Below are positions 34,940-46,490 of a DNA stretch of 64,000 bases, in pieces (the stretch's first letter is position 1; the number at the start of each line of letters is the position of its first letter). The notes beneath the pieces were generated by a model, which ran no database searches, was not told where the DNA came from, and saw only the letters and a list, made by a program, of their open reading frames with translations. The position numbers were made by a program, and so were the translations under genes. The stretch lies in the NCBI GenBank assembly GCA_005406025.1, contig BGZK01001294.1:110751-174750 (forward strand), written 5' to 3'. Source of the DNA: Eumeta japonica. Lineage: Eukaryota > Arthropoda > Insecta > Lepidoptera > Psychidae.

Positions 34940-35130
34940 AGAAAGAAGACCAGCTCGAGCCCGCCGAAGGGTCGGGAGGGAGTTAACCCTTCCCCTTGCG
35001 TAGACGATTTTACTTTTGTGTTCACTTGCGTCGGGAAATTTTTACCCGGAAGATTGCCAGCGCACACGGGAGCATGTGTTTAAAACGGGTCTCCCGGACC
35101 CTCTGTTTTGTGAAAGGGTTGATTTTCCCT
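34940..35130. promoter_or_regulatory. Small G+C-rich island 10
   Basis: GAGCCCGCCGAAGGGTCGGG and GGGTCTCCCGGACCCTC lie inside an AT-rich region. An 81-codon frame starting at 34996 is cysteine- and arginine-rich without motif and is not called. Confidence 0.25.
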
Positions 35131-36029
35131 ACGAAGTTTTGCTATCGTGACGGCTGTTTCTTTTTCGTTAGAGAAAATATTTGTTTGTCCGTGAAATTTA
35201 TGCGGCGAGATTTAGTCTATGATACTTTTTTACATGACTGAATGCAATATGTCAATCTACACGCATAATGGAAGTGTACAACCGTCGTGTCTAAGGACCG
35301 ACAATATTTACAGAAAGACTGTTGCGGTCGGTGTAGAGAGTGTAACAAAATACAGTAAAACTATTTTAATTAAGTTTTTCTGTGTATTTGAACACACTTG
35401 TCTCCTAAACTACTATTAGACAACTTTTTATTGGTGTTGCACTGGTAATTTAAGGGTAGCTAATAGCTATATATAGGGTTCATTCAATCAAAACCGTCTA
35501 ACGTAAAACTAGTTGATTCTTGAAAGGTGTTCACAGAACTATTCGGATGATTACGTCAGTCACACGATCTTCACGGCGTAGTACATCAAAGAACCGAAGA
35601 TGGCGCTGTTCGATTTTTTGTTAGTTTACCTCAGTAACAGAAGTATTCTGTCACTGCCAGAATATTTGATGTATTTATCAGAATTTTGAAGTGGATATTT
35701 TCACGTGAAAAAATAAATTTCATGCATTCGATGCGAAGCTAGTCATAAATACTACCCACCGCATGCGATTTTTATTGGCGCGGATTCTAATCACGAATAT
35801 AAAACGATTAAAAAAATACGGGTATGTTTGACTTTAAATTCCTATTGAATTTCTTTTTTTTTGTGTCACACACCGTATGTGGTCAAGGTAATATAAGTGC
35901 AGTTATGGAAAATTGATCGTTCAGCTCCAAACAATAATTCATCTCGTACAATCTAATTTGTTGCAATCGTGGGAAAAATTACTTAGGAAAATTAATTAGG
36001 TACGGTAAAAAAAAAAACATGGTGTCCGT
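35131..36029. other. Non-genic DNA
   Basis: No supported feature. The block 35430..35720 has mixed composition and might be an unrecognised repeat. Confidence 0.45.
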
Positions 36030-36240
36030 TCACCGCTCCGAAAGAAATAAAATGCGGACGCGGACCAAAACTAAGTTGAGTTTGTGAGCCAACTTTTCCG
36101 GGCCAGCGGCGGGATTCGAGAACGCGGCTCGGCTCTCGTCGGATATCGACAAACTTCAATCTCGACGAAGCGAACCGTACGCGGTGAATTCTGTGCGTCG
36201 ATCTAGATATTGTTCTTGAAAGCGGAACGTGAGCGGTCTT
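36030..36240. promoter_or_regulatory. G+C-rich island 11
   Basis: Balanced-composition block with GGGCCAGCGGCGGGATTCG and CGAAGCGAACCGTACGCGG, ending at ATGTTAATTAAGAGCGG. No long frame is open. Confidence 0.3.
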
Positions 36241-36778
36241 AAATGTTAATTAAGAGCGGAAATAAAAATAGGATGATCTGAAAAGGTTTTGATTGATATA
36301 AATTATATTTAGTTCCTGGAAGTTCAACGAAAGCCTTGCTGCTATTCCTCGTGTTATATGTTTTTTTGATCATATCACTAATGTTGTATCGATTTTTGAA
36401 TAGTATTTATTAAAAAATATAATGAAGAATGATGTTTAATTTGAATCGCAATTATGAATTATTGTAATAATACTATAGCGGTATCACTAAAATTTGTACT
36501 CTGATACAATTCAAATTTTTTAAAAAATGATAAAAAGGGATTGTCTTTAGATTTGATTTAGTCAACTATTTTTTTCAGTTACTGATATGAAGAGAAAACC
36601 CCAATGAAAACGTTTCAGGTAGTTATTTATTAATATTAGTTACGTGATATTAGAAGAGAAAATAACCAAATCAAACGAATTAGTTTGCATTATAATATTT
36701 TAAACAAAATATTAGTATAGGTATATAAATGAAATCATAACTAAATTGCTTATATTGTGATAATTTTAAACAAAATTA
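36241..36778. other. AT-rich non-genic DNA
   Basis: No supported feature. Confidence 0.55.
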
Positions 36779-37276
36779 TCCTTACGTATTATAAAAGATT
36801 ATGTCTGCTCGTGTGTCTGTTTTCGAGTTTATAGCTCGAGAGCTACCGGTGTGACTCAAATTTTTTTTATAAGTACGATATTTAGCGAGGTTATGCTATG
36901 CACAAATATTTGCCTGCTGTTTTGTTTGCGTGATCATATTACGAATTCCTTATTTTTACCGATGAGTTGTTGATAAAAGCAAATTCCAAGAGAGGATTAA
37001 TATGAAAATTAATCTAAAATTAGAGCAAGATCGTTTTACCCTTAAAATAATTTAGTGGCAGTAAGTATTTTCGTTGTAAAAGTATGCACTCGTTTGGACA
37101 TAATTTGATCGGAATTTAATTTATAGCGAAACTGGGCTCAGAACTAAGGACAGAGTCGATATCGGGATCGTCATTGGGACTGTAATTGGATCATGGTTGC
37201 CTGCGTACTATTTTGATATAAAATAGGTAGGAATTAATTTTGTGTACACGCAAGTAAAGCTGCGGACGGAAGCTAG
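36779..37276 (+). mobile_element. Helitron-like non-autonomous element (family F)
   Basis: It starts TCCTTACGTATTATAAAAG after an A and ends GCTGCGGACGGAAGCTAG before a T, so the TC...CTRR termini and the A/T insertion site fit Helitrons. Near the 3' end is a run of degenerate GATCGGGA-type words. I recognise the start and end as common in Lepidoptera. A 3' hairpin is not convincing, so the class is tentative. Confidence 0.5.
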
Positions 37277-37605
37277 TGTGTTGCATATTAACATCATACA
37301 TATTATTTTACGCTTTGTATGGATGTTCAGTCTCAGTACGTACGTTTTACAATTACGTATTACGAAATTGTTGTATTGTCATTCAGTTTGCTTGTATTTG
37401 GAATGTTTCAAATCGATATGACAATCAGAACTAGCTTAAAATCTAATTCCAATATTTATAGTTGGAATACATTTACAGTTAGTCAACTACAAGCGAAGCT
37501 AGTAAAAGCGTGTTTTAAAAAACTCGCCCATCTGCTTGACTAATAGCCATTGATTCGCTTGCTGTGAAAATATTCAATAATGTGGATTATAGTTTTGCCG
37601 TCAAA

Positions 37606-38069
37606 AATAGACGCTTGCCTGCAACATGCATTAACATTCAGCATGCAACCCACTTATAAGCTAAGCGTTATAATGATAATTTCTAGACATGCCTGTCCAT
37701 TGTCTATTGTTGGTGGTCAGAGGATGCTTTCGTCGCTCTTTGACCATTGCATGACAGCGGTTCACTTAACGAGGTTGTGTCGGTTATTTTGAATACTTCT
37801 TACTCTCTGGTGGATGTAACTGTCTGCATTTTTCTGAGGATGTGCCTGGTTGGCATGAAACGTACGTAGAAATTATCATTATAATAATTAGCGGACTAAG
37901 ATAATTATAAAAAATAAAATGAACACTTGCTTAGGTGTTCGATATCTGTCAATCCTCTCGAACCAATATTCAATTCTTTGGATACAAATTCGTAGTGGAG
38001 AGGCAGATTCGAGGGTCAGCGGTGGGCTGCATGCTGCATGTTAATGCATGTTGCAGGCAAGCGTCTATT
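37606..38069 (+). mobile_element. Repeat family C, copy 2, with terminal inverted repeats
   Basis: AATAGACGCTTGCCTGCAAC at 37606 begins a 47-nt arm whose complement ends the unit at 38069 (arms 37606..37652 and 38023..38069, nearly perfect). The interior holds GCATGACAGCGGTTCAC and GCTTAGGTGTTCGATATCTG blocks seen in the other copies. It is non-coding and MITE-like. No target duplication was detected, and the 55.4-kb copy shows only one end, so the left arm could be a separate inverted fragment. Confidence 0.65.
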
Positions 38070-38332
38070 ATGGATTTCCGCGAATTAACACCTCACGCAA
38101 TACAAGCCGTCAAAAATGTTAATTTGACTTTATTGCATTTAAATAATATCTCAGTTTATCAGGACTTTCTTCATTTTTTTTTTAATATAATTGTAATTAT
38201 GTAATATAGAGAAAATTCTTTTTAGTGTGCAAAGATTAATGACTTTTAAAAATGTACATGATTTACAGTGTCAAAGAGAAAAAGCGATTTATGTATTCTC
38301 GTGTATTGTATAGTATTTACCACATAATAATA

Positions 38333-38492
38333 TAAACTCACGCCTATTTCCCAGATGGGTAGGCAGAGACCATAGACTTCCATACGGTACGATTTTTGCA
38401 CATACCTCTTGCCTCACTAACATCCATCAATCTTTTCCTGTGAGCTCGTCGGTTTCAGGCGCTTAAAATTTGGTCCTTTTTAATAAGCTACC
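38333..38492 (-). mobile_element. LINE 3' end, family B copy 4
   Basis: The minus strand gives RLMDVSEARGMCKNRTVWKS followed by MVSAYPSGK and a stop in a single frame. Upstream is LIKKDQILS and downstream a TTATATTATTATG tail. It is the best-preserved reading frame of the family but only about 50 codons long. Confidence 0.8.
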
Positions 38493-38659
38493 ACATCAGT
38501 TGCGATAATATCCTGTTACACTTTGCGTACGCACGCGCGATGTGTGAGCGTCAGTCAGGCAGTTGTTGTGCAGATGTCGTTAACATGACCACACACAATT
38601 CAATATGAATATATTAGAATATAACATTATACTACATAACTAGGGACCATCAGCGGTAC

Positions 38660-38899
38660 GCTTCAAACTCTCATTTGCAATAGTTAACTGCTAAGTGTTA
38701 AAATTCAAAACTGAACATGTCAAAATATCGGTAACCTTGAAGATGTTGTTATTTTGATATTAATTTGATGTCACAAATCTCAATATCTTTAAGACTAACT
38801 GTCAACTGCCAATTGTGATGTTAAAGTAACGTATTTTGACGTGTTTAGTTTTTAACTTTCACTGTTAAAAATAAATTATTTCAAATGAGAGTTTGAAGC
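38660..38899. mobile_element. MITE-like element, 240 bp
   Basis: Perfect 18-bp terminal inverted repeats, GCTTCAAACTCTCATTTG at each end. Weaker complementarity extends inward about 45 bp to GTCAAAATA / TATTTTGAC. The interior is AT-rich and non-coding. No clear target duplication. Confidence 0.8.
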
Positions 38900-40459
38900 A
38901 CACAGTTGTATAACATTCTTTATGTTTTTTGTTATGTACAACATCGCACTAGGGCAAAAATATCTAGACAGCCTACAATAAAAATATCTAGAAATTCTAT
39001 AAACAAATTAAAAGAAAAACCATAACTGAAATTGACTTTATAAATAGCATATTATCTGATCAAGAATAGAATATAAAAATCTTTAAGACGAAACCTGGGG
39101 CGGTCCTGCCCTGGGCGACGTAAGTTATTTTTATTTTATTTGGTTGGCAATTTTCCGTGTAAAAGAATATTTTAAAGACGCTAAAATTATAAACAATAAT
39201 AGGCCTAATACATTGAATGTGATACAAAAGTAAGAACTTTCATCGCCCTGTTACCAGATTAATAAATATCGAGCCTTAATAGGGAAAGTGGTATAACAAT
39301 CAGCATATCAGATTTGTACGCTAAATTTGTTATGTTGTAACAGGTATCTCTACTGAAATATGCCGTCGCCCAACCTTCATATTTCAAATTCAGGAACTTG
39401 GACCCGATGCTGAATGTCAAATATGTCAAATAAAAATAAGCAATATCATGGTTATACCATGAACCTGATAACACGCCATGTGATAACAGGTCCGTATGGG
39501 GAATGGGGTTGTGGTCGAGTGATTAATTATGAACTATGATAGATCAAGTAAATTAAGTTACGTTGTCACCGCATCGGTGATTACACTGAAGGTGCTTACG
39601 TGATGATTAATGGCAGGTCTTTACATGAATGTGGTACAATACCAAGCGAAATACTATAACATGCTAAACTTTAATGTGGTATCAAAAAAATGTTTATAAT
39701 CGCTAAACTCTAAAAATTGTAACACGAAAATAATATAATTAATACTCAGAATGTGGAAAAATTGTCACTAGTAGTTAATTTTCAATTTTTTTGATATCTG
39801 TTCCCTCACTTTTCAATACTGCAGTATTAAATTTACAGCTTCCTATTCTTAACTTACTCTAAGTTTCAAAACTCCCTCATAACTTCAATGCAGTCCTTTT
39901 TCCCAAATCTTGGCGAGCCTCTGAAACAAGCTCTCAAATTAACCGAAAACAATTTCCTTTTCTTATTACGAACAAAACACTATTATTTCATTTGAATTCG
40001 TAATTGAGTGTTAAAAATTATCACTGGTGTCATTTTCAAAGCAATCACTTGCAGACCTCTAACTAACGTCGACCATAATTTACAAATTGTTTGGGACAAA
40101 ATATTTTTAAAAAAAATTTACAAAAGATCCATGATCATTCTAAAGATTGCTGGTCCGAGCCTGGCTTACGAGTTGTAACTTCTTTCTCCTCGACGAAACC
40201 ATTTGGAACAATCAGACGCCTGTTTATTTATGGTTGCCTATTATTTATGATCTTATCTTCAATACGAAATGCATTATTTGTATTTGATGGGTTTTTAATT
40301 TTCCCGTTTAATTTTACATTACTACACCCGTTGAATATTCTTAATAAAATATTTATTAAAACATCTTAATACAAAATTGTAAGGAAAATATATTTTTTTA
40401 ATGACAGTTCTACCGTAAAATCTATTCTAAAGATATATTTTTCGGCATAACTTAAAATC
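38900..40459. other. AT-rich non-genic DNA
   Basis: Two AAAAATATCTAGA words sit close together near 38957 and 38987. No gene is supported, although frames of 60-92 codons occur. Confidence 0.5.
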
Positions 40460-41090
40460 TCGCATGACTCCTGGTACATCAAAATATGGCCAGGTGAGTG
40501 GAGCTGTCATTGCCATTAATTTTCTCGCCATTAGGTGTAATTTCTTAAAATTCCCCAATAATTCCCACAACCCTTCTCGGATCAGCGGAGCACAAAGTAT
40601 CGTCAGCAATTCGATACCAATTAAAAGGGTCCTTTTTTGTCCCGTTTCCGAGATAGTATTTAAATTAAACGAAATATTTCCCATTGAGACGTCCTACGGG
40701 GGGCACTCGTTTAAATTAAGCTTTTTCGCCAAAAAAGTCTCATATCTTCTTTACCAGGGGCGGCGTACATCAAAAGGGGCGTAGGAGCGAAAGGGTAAGG
40801 TATTTTTCTTGGAGGGAGAAGGGGTATTTTCCACCTTCTCCCCGAAAAGAGAGTCTCAGAAGAGGGGGGGGGGGGAAGCAAAAGCGGCGCGTAAGTACGC
40901 ACACAAACGCCGTTATATGTAAAATACTTTAAGAAGCGACGAAGAAACGCGGAGCTTAAAATCTACAGGGTGCCCCGTCGCCCGCTGGATGTCCCTTTAA
41001 TAATTTCCTTAATTATTCTCAAGAATTTGATATTTGAACTTGTCGCTTGCGATAACTCCGGGCCGAAGGGGTTCGCCTCTTCGATACGAT
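40460..41090. promoter_or_regulatory. Island 12, candidate enhancer-like DNA
   Basis: The left half (40460..40730) is well-mixed sequence with CTGTCATTGCCATTAATTTT, CGCCATTAGGTGTAATTTC and CAATAATTCCC, that is, TGTCA and TAAT-type homeodomain-like words. The right half is purine-rich, with GAGAAGGGG and a poly-G run at 40866..40876. Frames of 106 and 85 codons oppose each other on the two strands. Confidence 0.35.
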
Positions 41091-42649
41091 TAGAATAGAT
41101 ACTGTAAGATGAGTTTTTTTTTTGTAATACAATTTCTGAGAAATTCTAAGAAGAATACTCAATCGTCTGTCGATAATTCTCTTGGATATATAATCAAACT
41201 TAGCGTGACGATTTAAAATAATACTAATGTTACTATGTATTTTCTGAAAGAAAGAGACAAAATTTGATAGCTGATACCAAGCTATCATTTTAAGAATGAT
41301 GGACAATTTTCTTCTATTGTATTCAAAGTTTTTTGTACTTTAACAGTGTAGTGAATTCAGATAGAAACAGATGGTAGATAATATTTCATAGCTTATAAAG
41401 TCATTGTTTTTAACCGATTTCATTTTTGATGTAACTTTTAGGCATCACGACTGGTCGGCTCACGTGTACCATCAACAAGTTTTCAATAGCATTAGTGCTG
41501 TTTAAATACTACAAAAGTCAAAACTTTCTATTTTTGTGGTGACAGTGAACTAATAGTTTTTTTTTAGAAATCTGAAATGCTGGGTTATAATAAATGTTTT
41601 GACTTTTTTTGGAAAAATATTTTATGTTTATTGACGTATCTCATTACTAAATGCGACACGCGCTTGTACTCAGCGATATATGACATATATATATATAAAT
41701 ATCCTCGATGTCGTCCTTGTGTCAGTTTTAAGTTCTCGTCCTCGTCACGATCTATATTATTATGCCTGTTCCGTTGCCGAATTTAACTGAGTGGCGGAGC
41801 ACTCTATGATCTTATTTGCAATACCATTTCGTATCTAAATAGATTATTTACAATTTTTTATATGTATCATAGAGGATTACTGCTATATGTATCGCTACTA
41901 AAAGTTGTTATAAAAATTCACAATTTTTAGTATTCTTAAAGGTACCAAATGCAAATAATGGACTCATTAAAGTTTTTTTAACCTAATCGATCAATCATTT
42001 TATATTAAAACATTTTTTTCTAAATTTTTATGTGCTGATCGTCAAGATCTATTATTGTGGAAAAGTTTAAAATTCTTAACCCACCCTTTCTATTTAGAAG
42101 GTATGAAAAAAATTCTTCAAAACGCAAGAAGAGCTATTATTACAGGTTCACTTTATTTCTTTTAAAGGTGCGGGTCTCTAAAATGAACCAGCAAAGCAAT
42201 ATAATAATAAAAATGCAGGCAAATATATTTATTACTCTCATAGTTCTGTGAAAGGACAAGAAAAACAGAGATGATTTTCGTCGATTTCAAATTGTAATAG
42301 GTATAGAGTAACACTAAGTAACACTCTACATCACTACTGATGGTAGGAAAGTATTTTTTCTTATATTTATGAAAACGTATTGCACCCAATCTTTCCCAAC
42401 CCTCATAAGCCCGTCGTCTAAGCTTCGAGCCCCTCGAACTCCTATAAAAAAATTGTGGGCGAACACTCCTTTGAAGTATGTTGACACAAGTCTTATACAA
42501 TATTAACAGCTTTTATTTTTTTATTAACCTTTCCATTTAAAAATTCCATTCACCAATTCATATGTAAAACGACACTGCTTTAGATAACAATAAAATATTG
42601 CAATAGATTTATAGTTCAAAAGTAAGCAAATCCGTCGCAAGTAAGTATT
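41091..42649. other. AT-rich non-genic DNA
   Basis: No supported feature. A 112-codon minus-strand frame at 42162..42500 has no motif. Confidence 0.5.
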
Positions 42650-42830
42650 ATGTTCGAAGACGTGAAATCGAATAATTTCGGGGCACCCGCTTCCCTTCGG
42701 AACGGGCGGTCCGGGTAAAAAGCGAAAGGGTTGTTGCGGAGGCGATCGTCCCGCCCGCCCCCGCCCGCCCCCCGCTGACTCCCGCTGTCCACCTCGCTTC
42801 TTACAACCTTTTTACAGAGGAGGGGCTGCA
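42650..42830. promoter_or_regulatory. Small G+C-rich island 13
   Basis: CCCGCCCGCCCCCGCCCGCC tract next to GGAACGGGCGGTCCGGG. No coding frame of note. Confidence 0.28.
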
Positions 42831-43019
42831 CAGACTGTACGAGCGTACAGAGGCAAGATTAATTTTTGTTCGAGTCAATTTAGTAAGAAAATTTCGGTTT
42901 TTATGAGATTTCATATTTCATTTTATTTCTTTTGGATTTATAAAAAAGTTGAACAAAATTGCTGTCTCGTAGAACATATCGTTATTACCGTTTTCTTTTA
43001 ATATTTTTTTTTTATATTT
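42831..43019. other. AT-rich non-genic DNA
   Basis: Nothing seen. Confidence 0.5.
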
Positions 43020-43220
43020 TTTATGGCATTTAAAGGAACAAACGAGCACGCAAAACATTAAAGAGTAGGTGATAATATTACCACTCATGTATACTTGTAA
43101 TCCCAAAGAAATCACTAGTGTGTTAGGGGCCTCTTAGGATGATTAATGGAAGGAGCAGTGTGCCACCGGAACTCTCACTCACTGGAAGAAATGAACAGCG
43201 AAAGATGCTAATTCATCCGT
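43020..43220 (+). repeat. Repeat family A, copy 5 (internally deleted)
   Basis: Begins TTTATGGCATTTAAAGGAAC, as at 61.1 kb, then AACGAGCACG. It passes through CACTAGTGTGTTAGGGGCC and ends with GTGCCACCGGAACTCTCAC and ATGCTAATTCATCCG. The CGCCGCCCATGG core has decayed. Confidence 0.7.
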
Positions 43221-43579
43221 TAGATAATACATTATTGATTAAATAATATTGCTTTTTACACTTAGAGTTCATAAAGTAAAATGATTTAATTATAGCATGT
43301 CAATCAATTTTTATTAATTTCCTGACTACCGTTAGCATTTTTTTTTTGCATCATATTTTCTTTTAGTTGATTAAGTTAATAATCTTCTAAGTAAATATTT
43401 CGTATAAAATATAAACCGTATTATATGTTTTTTGTATATGGAATCATGAGTTCAACAACAAAAACTAAAGTTCCTTACAATGAATAAGTGGTTTCAGTTC
43501 GTGCATATTTCGGGATAGTGTTCGTACATATTTTGAATAATAGAAAAAATATCAAAACAGACATGTATATTTTAAATAC
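43221..43579. other. AT-rich non-genic DNA
   Basis: Nothing seen. Confidence 0.5.
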
Positions 43580-43840
43580 CGAGTCGCCTCTGTGCTGAAC
43601 GCCAGCTGTAAGGCGAGAATGTCCTACTAGGCGGATCGGCGGGCGTCCGCGGGGCGGGGGCCCGGATCGCGGGGGTGTGGGGTAATTGCGAAATAAAATT
43701 AGCCAGAACGGGTACGTTCTCAATTCGCGCCTCCCGGGCACTGATTTGTTTTACTCTGTCGCGGCGCTCGCGTTGCCCCGTGCGTCTTAGCCTATATATC
43801 GATCGCCTGCCATATTGTGCCCACCTCGCGCCGGCGGGAG
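43580..43840. promoter_or_regulatory. G+C-rich island 14
   Basis: GGGCGTCCGCGGGGCGGGGG and CGGGTACGTTCTCAATTCGC, ending near GCGCCGGCGGGAG. TATATATCGATCGCC and GCCATATTGTGCCC lie in the right half. An 88-codon minus-strand frame is not supported as a gene. Confidence 0.3.
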
Positions 43841-44596
43841 ATGTTCGCTGAGAAACATATTTATTTTATTTAGCGTGATAAATGATAGCAATCTCGGAAA
43901 TTTAATTTAAATTATTCGAGGTGCGTTTCGACGAGTCGCGTGTTCTTTTTATGATGTACGACATTTAAAAAAAAGTATACGTTTTTGAAGTTAATAAATT
44001 CTTTTGGCGCGGTGGGCATTTTTGAGAAGGGAAAAATCCATTGAACTCGCGTCGCTGTTACCGTTACCGCAACCGACACCTCTGTACATAAGTACCTACG
44101 TATATTGCCCCGTTTACACGAGAGTTGAGTTTGGGTTGAAATACATTGATAATATAACTACATGTAATATAAACATATTCTGTGTAAATACGTACAACAT
44201 AAATATATATTCATGTCGGCACTTTTCGTATTGTATTTGTAAATTTACGTATTAAGCAATAGAGTGCAATTTTTGTACGTAAAATAATATGTATTATTTT
44301 ATATGTACAATATCGCATTGAATGAAAATTGTAATATAATTTTTGTAGAAGTAGTTTATAATAATGAATAAAAAAACACATTATTCAAAAGTATTTGCTG
44401 CACAATAAATATTTCCTGACGATTCAAAAAATACACACGTAATTGTTCAAGTTTCCACTTCTTTCGGCGCTCTCGGAGTACGTACTACTGTTTTTTTAAG
44501 TGTTCTTAATCACACTCGTTAATTTAAAATTTCGCTATTTAATCTTCTAGAAATTAATATTTTTCTATTACATCAATTTTCAAAACAGGAAATGTA

Positions 44597-44599
<3 letters not shown>
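43841..44599. other. AT-rich non-genic DNA
   Basis: Only the small hairpin at 44273..44310. No gene. Confidence 0.55.
44273..44310. repeat. Short inverted repeat
   Basis: TTGTACGTAAAATAATA faces TATTATTTTATATGTACAA with about 16 pairs and a 2-nt bulge around a very short loop. Confidence 0.7.

Positions 44600-44654
<55 letters not shown>
44600..44654. repeat. (TA)n microsatellite
   Basis: About 27 TA units, ending at CACGTGACTAG. Confidence 0.97.
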
Positions 44655-44660
<6 letters not shown>

Positions 44661-44847
44661 ACTAGTCAAAAGTTTATTATTAATAATTACCAAATATTTT
44701 CTTTTTAATTGCTTTAAAAAGAAATAGAGAAACAAAACAATACAAATGAGGCCAAGAAGTAATATCTTCGTAACAAGACATTTACTTGCATGAGAGACAT
44801 ACAACATTTGTCCAATTAACCTCGATATATGACATGAAATACATTTT

Positions 44848-45276
44848 TGACAACGTCTTAAATTAGGTTGCGGCTGGGTCACTTATGAAAATGTAACGCG
44901 CGGTAACGTAACGATGAGTCACCGTGCCTTGCGTCTCTACTCAACTATGATCGGTCTGCCGCGCGCGCTAGAGAATTAGTGCATAGCTTGCAAATGTATT
45001 GCAAGTTATTGTATGTATATTTGTATATAAATACGTATGTATGTGTAAAGGTAAAAATAAAATTTTGTTAATATGAAATTCAGTGCGAGATTCTTTGTAT
45101 AAATTAATGTTTTAAATATAATTCTTTGTATAAATAAATGTTTTAAATTGTTACTATTATTTCATCCTTCTTCCTACTATACGAATGAATATTCACATTA
45201 AAATGATTTTACCATTCAAAGTCGTTGTCACGTAAAACTTTCGCCCGTATACCGACTTTACAGGCAACCAAATTTT
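44848..45276 (-). mobile_element. Interspersed repeat family E, copy 2
   Basis: Reverse-oriented copy of the 19.3-kb unit, from TGACAACGTCTTAAATTAGG to AGGCAACCAAATTT. It carries the same internal duplication and the same GTATATAAATA... / AATAAAATTTTG features on this strand. The middle and GGTTGCC end are almost identical to copy 1. The other end carries indels between CAGACCGATC and the GTGACCCAGCC block. Confidence 0.75.
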
Positions 45277-45769
45277 ACGTAAAGAAAATACCATTTATTT
45301 TGTATAATTAAATTAGATAGTTTATCTTTTTATTGCCTGACAAACGTTTTTTTCATCTATCTGATATGATTAATAGTCCAAAACATTTAATTGAGCAATA
45401 AAAGTTTGATTATAAAATACAAAATTGTAGTATCAACCAATATAATGCCTTTGAAAATCAAATCTGTATAGAGTTGTATATTAGACGATTTTGTCGAGAT
45501 AGATATATGTGACAATCGTTAAATAATAAAATAAAATACGACAGAATTCACAAAATACATTTAATTTTCTTTCATAATTTTTTTAAACACACTCTCTCAT
45601 ACACACATACACACACACGCACAGACACACACACACCACATACATTCTTTAACCGAATCATCGAATGGGAAATTCGACGTAGCTAAACTTTCATAGTTTT
45701 AAGACGTCCCACAGACAAAGGTGGACGGATATTAATAAAGTCTATTATCCATCGCTCGGTTGTTTGTTA
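45277..45769. other. AT-rich DNA with degenerate CA tract
   Basis: An interrupted CACA/CATACA tract lies near 45592..45640. No gene. Confidence 0.55.
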
Positions 45770-46120
45770 GGAGAAGGAAGAAAAAAGAAAAAAGAGAGAT
45801 ATCCGCGGATTCATCACGGGGCGATGTTTAAAAAGGCGGCAAAAGTTGGTGCGCGGCCGGCCGGTCGGAAGTCAATGGCTTTTTTAATTTTTCCCCGTTT
45901 TCCATTCTTTTTCCGGTTGAACTTTCGCGGAGTTTCCAATTCTCCTCTCTCTCCGTTTCCATCTCTTTCTCTCTCCCCGGGCGGGCGAGCGCGCGAGTGT
46001 CGACTGCCAGCCGCGATTTCATTATTATTATTTTTTTTTTCTCGAAGTCGATAACTCCGCGGGCGCAGGTGTCCGAACCCGATCCGCGGAGCTTTATGGT
46101 TTTCGGGCTTATGTATCGGC
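45770..46120. promoter_or_regulatory. G+C-rich island 15
   Basis: GGTGCGCGGCCGGCCGGTCG, a polypyrimidine run at 45940..45980, CCCGGGCGGGCGAGCGCGCG and a GGAGCTTTATGG (Caudal/Abd-B-like) word. Frames of 96 and 108 codons run on opposite strands over the same DNA and neither has motifs. Confidence 0.33.
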
Positions 46121-46400
46121 GTGTATCTAATGTGCGACAAATGAAAAGTTGACTCGTCTATCCGGATAGCGGAACAGATTTTGGTTAATCGATTTGGCTG
46201 TCCACTGCGTATCTATGGCTAATACTTACTGCAATACTTGCCAGAAGTATGTACGAGAGTAGGTAGTGCTGATGTGCATTATGGAAGGATCGGCAGCGGA
46301 TATCCTAGAAAATAAAACAGTAGACTGACTGAACTGACCAAAAAACGCAGTTTTAACAAGCTAAAAAGAACGATTTTTAATTAAAATGATTTATAATTAT

Positions 46401-46490
46401 TAGCGAAGGAAGAGATGTATATAAAGATTGGACAATATTGTGAAGGTCTGTTGTCTCTGCCTTTCTTTTAGGGAATTGTTGATTATACGA
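46401..46490 (+). mobile_element. LINE 3' end, family B copy 5 (decayed)
   Basis: YKDWTIL, a stop, then RSVVSAFLLG match the KDxTVWKSVVSAYPSG end of the other copies. Confidence 0.5.

Noticed and set aside
42162..42500. 112-codon minus-strand frame
   Set aside because: No recognisable domain and tyrosine/serine-rich AT-driven composition.
44848..45276. Family E as a definite solo LTR
   Set aside because: TATA- and AATAAA-like words are present, but neither copy shows matching target duplications at TG...CA ends.
45764..46140. 96- and 108-codon opposing frames
   Set aside because: Same composition effect; the lysine/arginine-rich peptides lack motifs.
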